A stretch of DNA of 34,760 nt, from the NCBI RefSeq assembly GCF_017853185.1, contig NZ_JAFMJZ010000017.1:1-34760 (forward strand), written 5' to 3'. Source of the DNA: Mycolicibacterium sp. (GTDB taxonomy: Bacteria > Actinomycetota > Actinomycetes > Mycobacteriales > Mycobacteriaceae). The notes beneath the pieces were generated by a model. It searched no databases, had not been told where the DNA came from, and was given only the letters and a program-made list of their open reading frames with translations. How positions within the stretch are numbered: position 1 is the stretch's first letter; each line of letters opens with the position of its first letter. Below, piece by piece: positions 15,925 through 24,047 of the stretch. A program made the translations under genes and the position numbers.

Positions 15925-17062
15925 TCCAGCCGGCGCCCTGCGCCCACGACTGCGCCCGCGGGTAGGCGGCAGCGAACCAGTCCCCCGGCGAACCGGACCG
16001 CCGACGCTTGAACTCCTGATACTCAGACCTGGCCGCCGGATTGGCGTTGAGCCAGTCGGTGAACATCAGCGCGAAGCGCTGATTGGGGCTGCCGTCGACT
16101 CTGATGTGGATGTGCGTCGGCCGTCCCGGATCGGCGGAAGCGTGAAACCTCTTGTGCCACAGCTCATCTCGCCCCGCCAGGGCAGTGTCCGCCGTGATGG
16201 AATCGACCCTGGGATAGCCGGCCTGCAGCAGGTTGTCGGCGAGTTCGTCGGCGACGTCCAGCGCGGCGACGGTGATCTGGACGTCGATGATGTCGCGGGC
16301 GTCGAGACCGGCCACGGCCGTCGAACCGGTGTGGTCGATGCGCACCGCCCGGTGACCGCAGGCGGTCTTCAGTCTGGCGATGATCCGGGTGGCCTGATCC
16401 GCCCAGCCAGGATCGGCGGCGACCACGGCTGTCGGGTCGGCGACCGGTTTCCGGGTGGCGACGTTGTGGGCGAACGGGACGATGCGCTGGTACCAGAGGT
16501 CGCGGGCCTGCTCCACGAGTTGGCCCTCGCTGCCGGTGTTGTCCAGCCAGACGTCGGCCACCGCGCGGCGCTGTTCCGCTGTCGCCTGGGCGGCGATCCG
16601 GGCCCGGGCGTCGTCCTCGGAGAAGCCGCGGTACTCGATCAGCCGACGCACCCGCACCTCTTCGTCGGCGTGGACCATCACCACCAACGGGAACAGCGGT
16701 GCCATCTGCGACTCCACCAGCAGTGGGATGTCCTCGATGATCACCGCATCCTCGGCGGCGGCGGCGATCAGTTCGGAGCGGCGGTGCGCCACCAGAGGAT
16801 GCACGATGCCGTTGAGCGCCTGCCGCTTCGCCTCGTCACTGAATGCGATCGAGGCCAGAGCCGGACGGTTCAGCGCACCGTCGGGAAGCAGGATCTCCTG
16901 ACCGAAGTGCTCGACGAGGGCGGTCAGCCCCTCTGTTCCGGGCTCCACCACCTCGCGGGAGATGACGTCACCGTCGACGACGACGCCGCCGCATTCGGCG
17001 AAAGTCCTTGACACCGTTGACTTCCCGGCGCCGATGCCACCACTCAGACCGATGCGCAGCAT
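15917..17062 (-). CDS. coaE: Dephospho-CoA kinase fused to a GrpB/UPF0157 domain
   Basis: A 381-residue protein. Residues 1-about 200 are dephospho-CoA kinase, the last step of CoA synthesis: P-loop GGIGAGKS (8-15), DGDVISREVVEPG, and the lid region RRLIEYRGFSEDDARARI. Residues about 205-381 are a GrpB/UPF0157 nucleotidyltransferase-like domain (VRIDHTGSTAVAGLDARDIIDVQI with the G-S and D-x-D type pattern). This fusion is usual in mycobacteria, and the C-terminal part is reported to aid folding of the kinase. The ATG at 17062 follows GAGGGG. It lies 78 bp after rpsA on the same strand, with a strong hairpin between them, so it is partly insulated from rpsA. Confidence 0.96.
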   Translation of the reverse strand: MLRIGLSGGIGAGKSTVSRTFAECGGVVVDGDVISREVVEPGTEGLTALVEHFGQEILLPDGALNRPALASIAFSDEAKRQALNGIVHPLVAHRRSELIAAAAEDAVIIEDIPLLVESQMAPLFPLVVMVHADEEVRVRRLIEYRGFSEDDARARIAAQATAEQRRAVADVWLDNTGSEGQLVEQARDLWYQRIVPFAHNVATRKPVADPTAVVAADPGWADQATRIIARLKTACGHRAVRIDHTGSTAVAGLDARDIIDVQITVAALDVADELADNLLQAGYPRVDSITADTALAGRDELWHKRFHASADPGRPTHIHIRVDGSPNQRFALMFTDWLNANPAARSEYQEFKRRRSGSPGDWFAAAYPRAQSWAQGAGWTT

Positions 17063-17073
17063 GATGTCCCCTC

Positions 17074-17117
17074 AAGAAAGAAACCACGCACCGAGCCGGT
17101 AGGCCCGATGCGTGGTT
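17074..17117 (-). terminator. Strong hairpin terminator between rpsA and coaE
   Basis: On the minus strand AACCACGCA pairs with TGCGTGGTT (17117-17109 with 17090-17082). The stem continues with seven more pairs (TCGGGCC with GGCTCGG, two of them G-U on this strand only), closing a TACC tetraloop. A pyrimidine tail TCTTTCTT follows. The G-U pairs would be A-C mismatches on the other strand, so the structure favours minus-strand RNA. It would end or attenuate rpsA transcription before coaE. Confidence 0.75.
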
Positions 17118-17140
17118 CCACTCGCAGTCAGTCGAGAAGA

Positions 17141-18592
17141 CTAGGCGTTACCGGCCAGCTTCTCGCGCAGCGCGGCCAGCTGGGCGTCGCTGGCCAGCGA
17201 ACCGCCGGCCGACTCCTCCACACCCGGGCTGCTTGACGTCGTGGAGCTGGACGTGCGCTCCTCGAGGGCGGCAGCAGCATCGGCAGCGGCGAACTTCTCC
17301 ATCTGCGTGGTGTGCATCTTGTGCCGACGCTCGGCCTCGGCGTAGCGGGCCTCCCACTCGGCGCGCTGCTTGTCGAAGCCCTCGAGCCACTCGTTGGTCT
17401 CCGAGTCGAAGCCCTCCGGGAAGATGTAGTTGCCGGCCTCGTCGTAGCTGTCGGCCATGCCGTACTTCGACGGGTCGAACTCCTCGGTGTAGTCCTCGTT
17501 GGCCTGCTTGAGGCTCAGCGAGATGCGGCGACGCTCGAGGTCGATGTCGATGACCTTGACCATCGCGTCGTCACCGACGGCGACCACCTGGTCCGGGACC
17601 TCGACGTGGCGCTCAGCCAGCTCGGAGATGTGCACCAGACCCTCGATGCCCTCCTCGACCCGCACGAACGCGCCGAACGGAACCAGCTTGGTGACCTTGC
17701 CGGGCACGATCTGGCCGATGGCGTGGGTGCGGGCGAAGTGGCGCCACGGATCTTCCTGAGTCGCCTTGAGCGACAGCGAAACCCGCTCGCGGTCCATGTC
17801 GACGTCGAGGACCTCGACGGTGACCTCGTCGCCGACCTGCACGACCTCAGACGGGTGATCGATGTGCTTCCAGGACAGCTCGGAGACGTGCACCAGGCCG
17901 TCGACCCCACCGAGGTCGACGAAGGCGCCGAAGTTGACGATCGAGGAGACGACGCCCTTGCGGACGGCACCCTTGACCAGCTGGTTGAGGAACTCGCTGC
18001 GGACCTCGGACTGGGTCTGCTCGAGCCAGGCGCGGCGGGACAGAACGACGTTGTTGCGGTTCTTGTCCAGCTCGATGATCTTGGCCTCGATCTCCTTGCC
18101 GATGTACGGCTGCAGATCGCGGACGCGTCGCATCTCGACCAGGGAGGCGGGCAGGAAGCCGCGCAGGCCGATGTCGAGGATCAGGCCGCCCTTGACGACC
18201 TCGATGACGGTGCCCTTGACGGCCTCGTCCTTCTCCTTGAGCTCCTCGATGGTGCCCCAGGCGCGCTCGTACTGGGCGCGCTTCTTGGACAGGATCAGGC
18301 GGCCTTCCTTGTCCTCCTTGGTGAGGACCAGGGCTTCGATCGCATCGCCGACGGAGACGACCTCGTTGGGGTCGACGTCGTGCTTGATGGACAGCTCGCG
18401 TGAAGGGATCACACCTTCGGTCTTGTAGCCGATGTCGAGCAGAACCTCATCCCGGTCCACCTTGACGATGGTCCCCTCGACGATGTCGCCATCGTTGAAG
18501 TACTTGATGGTCTTGTCGATAGCGGCGAGGAAGTCCTCGGCAGTGCCAATGTCGTTGATGGCTACTTGCGGCGAGGTGATGGTGGAAGGCAT
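17141..18592 (-). CDS. rpsA: 30S ribosomal protein S1
   Basis: A 483-residue S1 protein, the usual mycobacterial length (481 in M. tuberculosis from memory). Four S1 RNA-binding domains follow in order at about 36-105, 123-190, 208-278 and 295-365, seen in GDIVEGTIVKV, VKGTVIEVVKGGLILDIG, VRKGVVSSIVNFGAFVDLGG and VPGKVTKLVPFGAFVRVEEG. The C-terminal 115 residues are charged and low-complexity and end in SLASDAQLAALREKLAGNA, the region discussed for pyrazinoic acid binding in M. tuberculosis. The ATG at 18592 is used since the conserved protein starts MPSTITSPQ; the frame stays open far upstream only as a shadow of prsW. GGAGC lies about 12 nt upstream. Confidence 0.98.
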   Translation of the reverse strand: MPSTITSPQVAINDIGTAEDFLAAIDKTIKYFNDGDIVEGTIVKVDRDEVLLDIGYKTEGVIPSRELSIKHDVDPNEVVSVGDAIEALVLTKEDKEGRLILSKKRAQYERAWGTIEELKEKDEAVKGTVIEVVKGGLILDIGLRGFLPASLVEMRRVRDLQPYIGKEIEAKIIELDKNRNNVVLSRRAWLEQTQSEVRSEFLNQLVKGAVRKGVVSSIVNFGAFVDLGGVDGLVHVSELSWKHIDHPSEVVQVGDEVTVEVLDVDMDRERVSLSLKATQEDPWRHFARTHAIGQIVPGKVTKLVPFGAFVRVEEGIEGLVHISELAERHVEVPDQVVAVGDDAMVKVIDIDLERRRISLSLKQANEDYTEEFDPSKYGMADSYDEAGNYIFPEGFDSETNEWLEGFDKQRAEWEARYAEAERRHKMHTTQMEKFAAADAAAALEERTSSSTTSSSPGVEESAGGSLASDAQLAALREKLAGNA

Positions 18593-18646
18593 ATGTTGGG
18601 TTGCTCCGGACAGGGTTGATCGAAGGGACAGGTGTTTAGCGATGCC

Positions 18647-18665
18647 GTTCCCGGTGTTCGGGAAC
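18647..18665 (-). promoter_or_regulatory. 5' leader hairpin of rpsA
   Basis: GTTCCCG (18647-18653) and CGGGAAC (18659-18665) form a perfect 7-bp stem with a 5-nt loop. With the -10 box at 18672-18677 the transcript would begin at about 18665, so the hairpin would be the very 5' end of the rpsA mRNA. It may stabilise the message or take part in control; this is inference. Confidence 0.45.
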
Positions 18666-18671
18666 CGTCTG

Positions 18672-18701
18672 AGCTTACTTGACAGGGTGCTAGCTGGCCA
18701 A
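18672..18701 (-). promoter_or_regulatory. rpsA promoter
   Basis: On the minus strand TTGGCC (18701-18696) and TAAGCT (18677-18672) are 18 nt apart, a fair fit to a SigA-type -35/-10 pair. The leader would be about 73 nt long. Confidence 0.45.
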
Positions 18702-18721
18702 ACCCGGGTGCTGGGCCCAGC

Positions 18722-18727
18722 TACTCT
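18722..18727 (+). promoter_or_regulatory. Leaderless prsW -10 box
   Basis: TACTCT (18722-18727) fits TAnnnT and is 6 nt before the GTG at 18734, so the mRNA would start on the GTG. The geometry is the same as for uvrB, sulP and polA in this window. Confidence 0.45.
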
Positions 18728-18733
18728 CCACTG

Positions 18734-19891
18734 GTGCCGTACGCCACAGCCCTGAGCAGCTTCGGACCGCCGTATCCGATGCCGACCCGCAAAGTCGGTG
18801 CGCCGCTCGCCGCCATCTTCGGTCTGGGCACCCTCGCCGCGCTGATCCTCACACTGCTGACCGCGACCAACCCCGGCGGCAGCATCCTGGGATTCACGCT
18901 GTCGAGTACCGCGATGACCTGCGTCCTGCTGTGTTATCTGTGGCTGGACCGCTGGGAGCCCGAGCCGCCGAGGCTGCTGATCATGGCGTTCCTCTGGGGC
19001 GCCTCGGTGGCGGTCGTGCTCTCCGTGCTGGCCGAACACCTCTTCGGGCAGGCTTTCGACACCGGTGATGACGAGATCAGCTTCACCACCGGCGCCATCG
19101 GTGCCCCGCTGATCGAAGAGGCGGCCAAGGGTGCCTTCCTGTTGCTGATGCTGACCGGCAGGCGCCGCAACGAGCTCAACACCCTGACCGACTGCCTGGT
19201 CTACGCCGGGATCACCGCCGCCGGTTTCGCCTGGCTGGAGAACATCTTCTATATCGCCAGCGGCGAGACGCTGGGCGGATCGCTGGCCATCGCCGGCATG
19301 CGTCTGGTGCTCGGGCCGTTCGCCCACCCGCTGTTCACCACGATGACCGGAATCGGCGTCTACTACGCCCTCAAACAGCGCAATCCGCTGACCAAGGCGC
19401 TCTGCGTGCTGATCGGCTATCTCGGCGCCTCTTTCATGCACGGGCTGTGGAACGGCTCGGCGCTGCTGGGCGCCAAGGCGTATCTGGGCATTTACGTGCT
19501 GTGGATGATGCCGATCTTCGTGCTGGCAATCGTCCTGGCGGTGCACAGCCGGCGTCGCGAGCAGCGGATCGTGGCCGACAAGCTGCCCGGGATGGTGGCG
19601 TCGGGGCTGATCTCGCCACCCGAGGCGTCCTGGCTGGCTTCGATGACCACCCGAAAAGCGGCGATCGCGGCGGCGGCGCGTCTCGGCGGCCGGGGTGCCC
19701 GCACCGCGGTGAAGCGGTTCGCACTGCAGGTGGTCGAACTGGCCTACGTCCGGGACCGGATCGACCGCGGTTTCGGTGACGAGCGGGTGTTCGCCCTGCA
19801 GAACGACGAGGTCCAGCGAGTAGTAGCGGCTCGGACCGCGGCTCTACCGGTGCTGGCGAATCTCGCCGCCCGCTCGGTCACGCCCCGGTAG
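18734..19891 (+). CDS. PrsW-family intramembrane metalloprotease
   Basis: A 385-residue membrane protein with about 8 segments between residues 23 and 268. The PrsW (M82) signatures are present: IEEAAKG (127-133, E128-E129), FAWLENIFY (165-173, E169), FAHPLF (196-201, H198) and MHGLWN (235-240, H236), which together form the predicted metal and catalytic site. PrsW of Bacillus cleaves the anti-sigma factor RsiW at site 1; the substrate here is unknown. The C-terminal 115 residues are soluble, basic and rich in Ala/Arg. The start is GTG at 18734 by the leaderless promoter; an ATG at codon 16 is the alternative. It diverges from rpsA over 141 bp and precedes the repeat protein gene by 86 bp. 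Confidence 0.88.
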   Translation: MPYATALSSFGPPYPMPTRKVGAPLAAIFGLGTLAALILTLLTATNPGGSILGFTLSSTAMTCVLLCYLWLDRWEPEPPRLLIMAFLWGASVAVVLSVLAEHLFGQAFDTGDDEISFTTGAIGAPLIEEAAKGAFLLLMLTGRRRNELNTLTDCLVYAGITAAGFAWLENIFYIASGETLGGSLAIAGMRLVLGPFAHPLFTTMTGIGVYYALKQRNPLTKALCVLIGYLGASFMHGLWNGSALLGAKAYLGIYVLWMMPIFVLAIVLAVHSRRREQRIVADKLPGMVASGLISPPEASWLASMTTRKAAIAAAARLGGRGARTAVKRFALQVVELAYVRDRIDRGFGDERVFALQNDEVQRVVAARTAALPVLANLAARSVTPR

Positions 19892-19907
19892 CCACACCAG
19901 CTGAACG

Positions 19908-19970
19908 TTTGCTGTGATTCCTGCGGTGGTGTTCAATGACCCCCACGCCCCCGTAGGACATCACAGCAAA
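19908..19970. promoter_or_regulatory. Long inverted repeat before the repeat-protein gene
   Basis: TTTGCTGTGAT (19908-19918) is the exact reverse complement of ATCACAGCAAA (19960-19970), with 41 nt between. TCCT/AGGA and GTGG/CCAC inside the spacer could extend the stem imperfectly. As RNA it would form a large hairpin just before the ribosome-binding region; as DNA the arms resemble two CRP half sites (TGTGA/TCACA) held apart. It could also end prsW transcription. Confidence 0.5.
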
Positions 19971-19977
19971 GCACAGG

Positions 19978-21282
19978 ATGAACATGACCTCACGCAGTCT
20001 GACCGCCCGTCACTCCGTCACCGCGTTCCTGGCCGCCGGCGCCTGTGCCGCCGCCATGGCCGGCACCGGCCTCGGCGTTGCGCCTGCCGCAAACGCGACC
20101 TGCGCGTCGTTCTTCGGGATCGGCAATGGGGGCGGCTGCACCAGCTCGCCGTTGAGCATCGCCATCGCCATCGGCAGCGGCGCCACGGCCACGGCCAACG
20201 GAGTTTTCGGGGCGGCCATCGCGTTGGGAACCAACGCGATCTCCCAGACCGGCGACGCGTTCACCTTCGCGACCGCACTCGGTGACACGGCGACTGCCAC
20301 AGCGAATGGCGTGTTCGGCATCGCCACTCAGGTGGGCAGCAACGGCTCCGCGACGACACAGGGCTCTGGAACACTCGGCAACCTCGGGCTCAACATCGCT
20401 CTCAACCTGGGCTTCGGGTCGCCGGCGCTCAACACCGTCACTGCCGCGGGGATCGGCAACCTCGCCGCGAACCTCTTTGGACGGGCCAGTTCGGCGGGAT
20501 CGCACGAGGTCAGTTCACAGGGAACTCTGGACCTCGCCTTCAATGTGGGCGGAGACGACAACACGGTGGACTCCGGCGCCGGCTTTTTCAACCGGTCGTT
20601 CAACTTCTTCGGCAACGGCAACACCGTGATCGGGAATGGTGGCCTCGGTAACGTCGGGCGCAACTTCTTCGGCAACGGCAACACCGTGACAACGGACACC
20701 GGCAACGCCAACAGCGCCACCAACTTCTTCGGCAGCGACAACGCTGTCACCGCCACGTCGGGCGCCGGCAACATCGCCACGTCGCTGCTCGGCAACACGA
20801 ACACCGTCACGGTGGTCGGCGGCACGCTGGACAGCGCCCGAAACTGGTTGGGCAGCAACAACACCGCGCTGACCGGCGGCGGCTTCCAGAACAGCGTCAC
20901 CAACATCGCCGGCGCAAACAATCAACTGACCGCCACCGGCTCCAACAGCAATGGCGCCCTGAACGTGTTCGGCAGTTCAAGCATCTTGCAGGCGGGAACC
21001 GTGGGCGCCAACAACAACCTGGCGATCACGTTCGGCGGTACCGGCAACACCGTGACCGGTGGCGCGTCAGCCGGCAACAACACCGCGGGATTCGACATTC
21101 TCGGCTCCGGGAACACAGTGACCGCCGGACCTGGCCCCTTCGCCCTGGCCGGGACGATCTTCCAGAACGGCCAGTCAGTGTCCAAGGTGGGTCCGGGGCT
21201 GGCGATCAACAGCTTCCGCATCGGCGGCGCTGCCGCCGTGAAGCCCGTCCGGCCGGCCGCCGCTCGCAACGCGGCAAGGTAG
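19978..21282 (+). CDS. Secreted protein of about ten 20-residue repeats (pentapeptide/MPTR-like)
   Basis: A 434-residue protein with a Sec signal peptide (1-40, cleavage near ANA-TC). Two Cys follow at 42 and 54. Residues about 60-125 hold a duplicated block containing ATATANGVFG twice, about 36 residues apart. Residues about 188-390 are tandem 20-residue units of the form xNFFGNGNTVxxxxGxxNxA. Asn recurs at positions 2, 7 and 17, i.e. on a five-residue grid, which suggests four pentads per turn as in quadrilateral beta-helices and in the MPTR repeats of PPE proteins. No PPE domain is present. The C-terminus is a basic tail PVRPAAARNAAR. Function is unknown; a surface or cell-wall protein is likely. 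Two starts are possible: the ATG at 19978 or that at 19984, which has AGGA at better spacing. Confidence 0.85.
   Translation: MNMTSRSLTARHSVTAFLAAGACAAAMAGTGLGVAPAANATCASFFGIGNGGGCTSSPLSIAIAIGSGATATANGVFGAAIALGTNAISQTGDAFTFATALGDTATATANGVFGIATQVGSNGSATTQGSGTLGNLGLNIALNLGFGSPALNTVTAAGIGNLAANLFGRASSAGSHEVSSQGTLDLAFNVGGDDNTVDSGAGFFNRSFNFFGNGNTVIGNGGLGNVGRNFFGNGNTVTTDTGNANSATNFFGSDNAVTATSGAGNIATSLLGNTNTVTVVGGTLDSARNWLGSNNTALTGGGFQNSVTNIAGANNQLTATGSNSNGALNVFGSSSILQAGTVGANNNLAITFGGTGNTVTGGASAGNNTAGFDILGSGNTVTAGPGPFALAGTIFQNGQSVSKVGPGLAINSFRIGGAAAVKPVRPAAARNAAR
20539..21138 (+). repeat. Tandem 60-bp coding repeats
   Basis: Units begin at 20542, 20602, 20662, 20722, 20782, 20842, 20902 and 20962 with an exact 60-bp period, then continue with one- and two-codon insertions. 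The second and third units share a perfect 29-bp match (20601-20629 and 20661-20689), a sign of fairly recent duplication; the others have diverged at the DNA level but keep the protein pattern. Confidence 0.85.
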
Positions 21283-21311
21283 CCGCGCTCTGCGGCACCA
21301 CGGTCTAGTGG

Positions 21312-21334
21312 GCCGCCGGAGCCGCATGGGCGGC
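21312..21334. terminator. Hairpin between repeat-protein gene and polA
   Basis: GCCGCC (21312-21317) and GGCGGC (21329-21334) pair around an 11-nt loop in the 54-bp convergent gap. There is no T run, so the terminator role is tentative. Confidence 0.3.
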
Positions 21335-21336
21335 GA

Positions 21337-24021
21337 CTAATGCGCCGCCGCGTCCCAGGTCGGTCCGGTCCCCACTGAGACCTCCAGTGCGACGTCTAGC
21401 GGGTACGCCCCGCCCATCCGGTCGCGCACCAGTTGCTCCACGGCCTCGCGCTCGCCCGGTGCCACCTCGAGCAACAACTCGTCGTGCACCTGCAGCAGCA
21501 GCCGCGACTTCAGGCCACCCGAACGCAGCGCGGCGTCCACGCCGATCATCGCGACCTTGATGATGTCGGCGGCGCTGCCCTGGATCGGGGCGTTGAGCGC
21601 GGCGCGTTCGGCGGCCTCGCGGAGCTGACGGTTGCTGCTGTCCAGTTCCGGCAGATAGCGGCGACGGGCCAGCACCGTCGAGGTGTAGCCGTCCTTGCGG
21701 GCCTGCTCCACCACGGCCAGCAGATAATCGCGAACTCCGCCGAACCGGTCGAAGTAGGCGTCCATCTGCTCCTTGGCCTCCTCGGTGGAGATCTTGAGCT
21801 GCTGGGACAGGCCGTAGGCGCTCAATCCGTAGGCCAGGCCGTAGGACATCGCCTTGACCCGGCGGCGCAGTTCGGCGTTCACCTCGCCGATCGGGACGCC
21901 GAATGCGCGGGAGGCGACGAAGGTGTGCAGATCCTCGCCGGTCCGGAAGGCCTCGATGAGTCCCTCGTCCTTGGAGAGGTGGGCCATGATCCGCATCTCG
22001 ATCTGGCTGTAGTCCGCCGTCATCAGTTCGGCGTAACCGTCCCCGACGCAGAAGGCGTCGCGGATTCGCCGGCCCGCCTCGGTGCGGATCGGGATGTTCT
22101 GCAGATTGGGCTCGGTGGACGACAGCCGTCCGGTCGCGGCGATGGTCTGGTTGAAGGTGGTGTGGATCCGGCCGTCGGCGGCGACCGACTTCAGCAGGCC
22201 GTCGACGGTGACCTTCAGTCGGGTGGCGTCGCGGTGCGCCAGCAGATGCTCGAGGAACGGATGGCCGGTCTTGTCGAACAGCGACTGCAGGGCGTCGGCG
22301 TCGGTGGTGTAACCGGTTTTGGTCTTCTTGGTCTTCGGCATGCCGAGTTCGTCGAAGAGCACCACCTGCAACTGTTTCGGTGAGCCGAGGTTCATCTGCT
22401 TGCCGATCACCGCGTAAGCCGCCTCGGCAGCGTCGCGGATCTGGTCGCCGAACTCGCTCTGCAGCGATTCGAGCTTGCCGACGTCGACGGCGATGCCGGT
22501 GGTCTCCATGGTCGCCAGCACCGACTGGACCGGCAGTTCCATCTCGCCGAGCAGTGGCGCGGACTCGATCTTGGCCAGCTCCTCGTCCAGGGCGTCGGCC
22601 AGATCGGCGACCGCCCGGGCCCGCAGGATGAGCGTCTGCACCGCCTGATCATCGACGCCTTCGGCGTCATCCAGGAGTGAGAGTTGTTGCTGCTCTTGGC
22701 TTTCCGCCCGAAGCTCGCGGCGCAGGTACCGCAGCGACAGATCATCGAGTGCGAAGCTGCGCTGCCCCGGTCGCACCAGGTACGCCGCCAGCGCGGTGTC
22801 GGAGGTCACCCCGGACAGTGTCCAGCCCCGGCCTGCCAGATCATGGATGGCGATCTTGGCCTCGTGCAGCGCCTTCGGCTGCGTGGCGTCGGCCAGCCAG
22901 GCCGCCAGCGCGGACTCATCCTCGGGTGTCACGGTGGCGGTGTCGATGTAGGCGCCCTCACCGTCGGGCGTGGCGATCGCCAGCGCGGTGGCGTCACCGT
23001 CGTAGACGGCGTGACTGCCGACCACCGCCATCCCGCACCGTCCACCCGAGGACGCGTGCCGGGTGAGCCACTCGCCGACGGTGCCCGGTACCAGTGCGCC
23101 ACCGCGAACGTCGAAGCCCTCCTCGACCTCGGGTTCGACAGTGGTGAGGGTGTCGAACAACCTGTCCCGCAGCACCCGGAACTCGAGATCATCGAACAGC
23201 CGGTGGATCTGATCGCGGTCCCACGGCAGCAGCCGCAGGGTGTCGGGGGTCTGCGCCAGCGGAACGTCGCGCACCAGTTGGGTCAGCTCACTGTTGAGCA
23301 CCACGGTGGAAAGGTTCTCCCGGAGCGAATCCCCGACCTTGCCGCGCACGGTGTCGACGTTGTCGACCAGGCCCTGCAGCGAGCCGTACTCGACGATCCA
23401 CTTGGCGGCGGTCTTCTCCCCCACGCCAGGGATTCCGGGCAGGTTGTCGCTGGGGTCACCACGCAGGGCGGCGAAGTCCGGGTACTGCTCGGGGGTCAGG
23501 CCGTACTTCTCCTGGACGGCGTCCGGGGTGTAGCGGGTCAGGGTGCTGACACCCTTGATCGGGTACAGCACGGTGATGTTGGAGTTGACCAGTTGCAGTG
23601 AGTCGCGGTCGCCGGTGACGACGAGCACCCGGTAGCCGGATTCGTCGGCCTGGGTTGCCAGCGTGGCGATCAGGTCGTCGGCCTCGTAGCCCGGCTCGGC
23701 GAGCACGGTGATACCCAGAGCGTTGAGGACTTCCTTGGTGATGTCGATCTGACCGCGGAACTCGTCCGGGGTGGCGCTGCGGGTGGCCTTGTACTCCGGG
23801 TAGCGCTCGGCGCGGAAGGTCTGCCGGGAGACGTCGAAGGCGGCCGCGATGTGGGTGGGCGCCTCGTCGCGCAGCAGGTTGATCAGCATCGCGGTGAAGC
23901 CGTACACCGCATTGGTGGTCAGGCCGTTCTTGGTCTTGAAGTTCTCCGCCGGCAGCGCGTAGAAGGCTCGGAACGCCAGCGAGTTGCCGTCCAGCAGCAT
24001 CAACGTCGGCGTCTCGGTCAC
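21337..24021 (-). CDS. polA: DNA polymerase I
   Basis: An 894-residue Pol I for Okazaki-fragment processing and repair synthesis. Residues 1-about 300 form the 5'-3' exonuclease (LLDGNSLAFRAFYAL, GYEADDLIATLA, VTGDRDSLQLV, GDPSDNLPGIPGVGEKTA). The middle domain lacks the acidic DEDD residues of a proofreading exonuclease, as in other mycobacterial PolA. The polymerase domain carries motif A TADYSQIEMRIMAHLS (about 670), motif B RRRVKAMSYGLAYG (about 720) and motif C VHDELLLE (about 844). The start is GTG at 24021, supported by a leaderless -10 box. It stands alone on the minus strand between convergent and divergent neighbours. Confidence 0.98.
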   Translation of the reverse strand: MTETPTLMLLDGNSLAFRAFYALPAENFKTKNGLTTNAVYGFTAMLINLLRDEAPTHIAAAFDVSRQTFRAERYPEYKATRSATPDEFRGQIDITKEVLNALGITVLAEPGYEADDLIATLATQADESGYRVLVVTGDRDSLQLVNSNITVLYPIKGVSTLTRYTPDAVQEKYGLTPEQYPDFAALRGDPSDNLPGIPGVGEKTAAKWIVEYGSLQGLVDNVDTVRGKVGDSLRENLSTVVLNSELTQLVRDVPLAQTPDTLRLLPWDRDQIHRLFDDLEFRVLRDRLFDTLTTVEPEVEEGFDVRGGALVPGTVGEWLTRHASSGGRCGMAVVGSHAVYDGDATALAIATPDGEGAYIDTATVTPEDESALAAWLADATQPKALHEAKIAIHDLAGRGWTLSGVTSDTALAAYLVRPGQRSFALDDLSLRYLRRELRAESQEQQQLSLLDDAEGVDDQAVQTLILRARAVADLADALDEELAKIESAPLLGEMELPVQSVLATMETTGIAVDVGKLESLQSEFGDQIRDAAEAAYAVIGKQMNLGSPKQLQVVLFDELGMPKTKKTKTGYTTDADALQSLFDKTGHPFLEHLLAHRDATRLKVTVDGLLKSVAADGRIHTTFNQTIAATGRLSSTEPNLQNIPIRTEAGRRIRDAFCVGDGYAELMTADYSQIEMRIMAHLSKDEGLIEAFRTGEDLHTFVASRAFGVPIGEVNAELRRRVKAMSYGLAYGLSAYGLSQQLKISTEEAKEQMDAYFDRFGGVRDYLLAVVEQARKDGYTSTVLARRRYLPELDSSNRQLREAAERAALNAPIQGSAADIIKVAMIGVDAALRSGGLKSRLLLQVHDELLLEVAPGEREAVEQLVRDRMGGAYPLDVALEVSVGTGPTWDAAAH

Positions 24022-24027
24022 GCCCTT

Positions 24028-24033
24028 ACTCTA
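24028..24033 (-). promoter_or_regulatory. Leaderless polA -10 box
   Basis: On the minus strand TAGAGT (24033-24028) is 6 nt before the GTG at 24021, placing the transcript start on the start codon. No Shine-Dalgarno sequence is present. Confidence 0.55.
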
Positions 24034-24041
24034 GGCACGGC

Positions 24042-24047
24042 TACGCT
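24042..24047 (+). promoter_or_regulatory. Leaderless DUF35-operon -10 box
   Basis: TACGCT (24042-24047) is 7 nt before the GTG at 24055. It is 8 bp from the divergent polA -10 box, so the two promoters must share upstream DNA. Confidence 0.5.

Noticed and set aside
18679-18684. TTGACA on the plus strand as a -35 box for prsW
   Set aside because: It is 37 bp from the -10 box at 18722-18727, too far for a normal promoter, and lies inside the rpsA promoter spacer.
20539-21138. CRISPR-like array because of the regular 60-bp period
   Set aside because: The units are in-frame coding repeats with gradual divergence and no spacer/repeat distinction; no cas genes are present.
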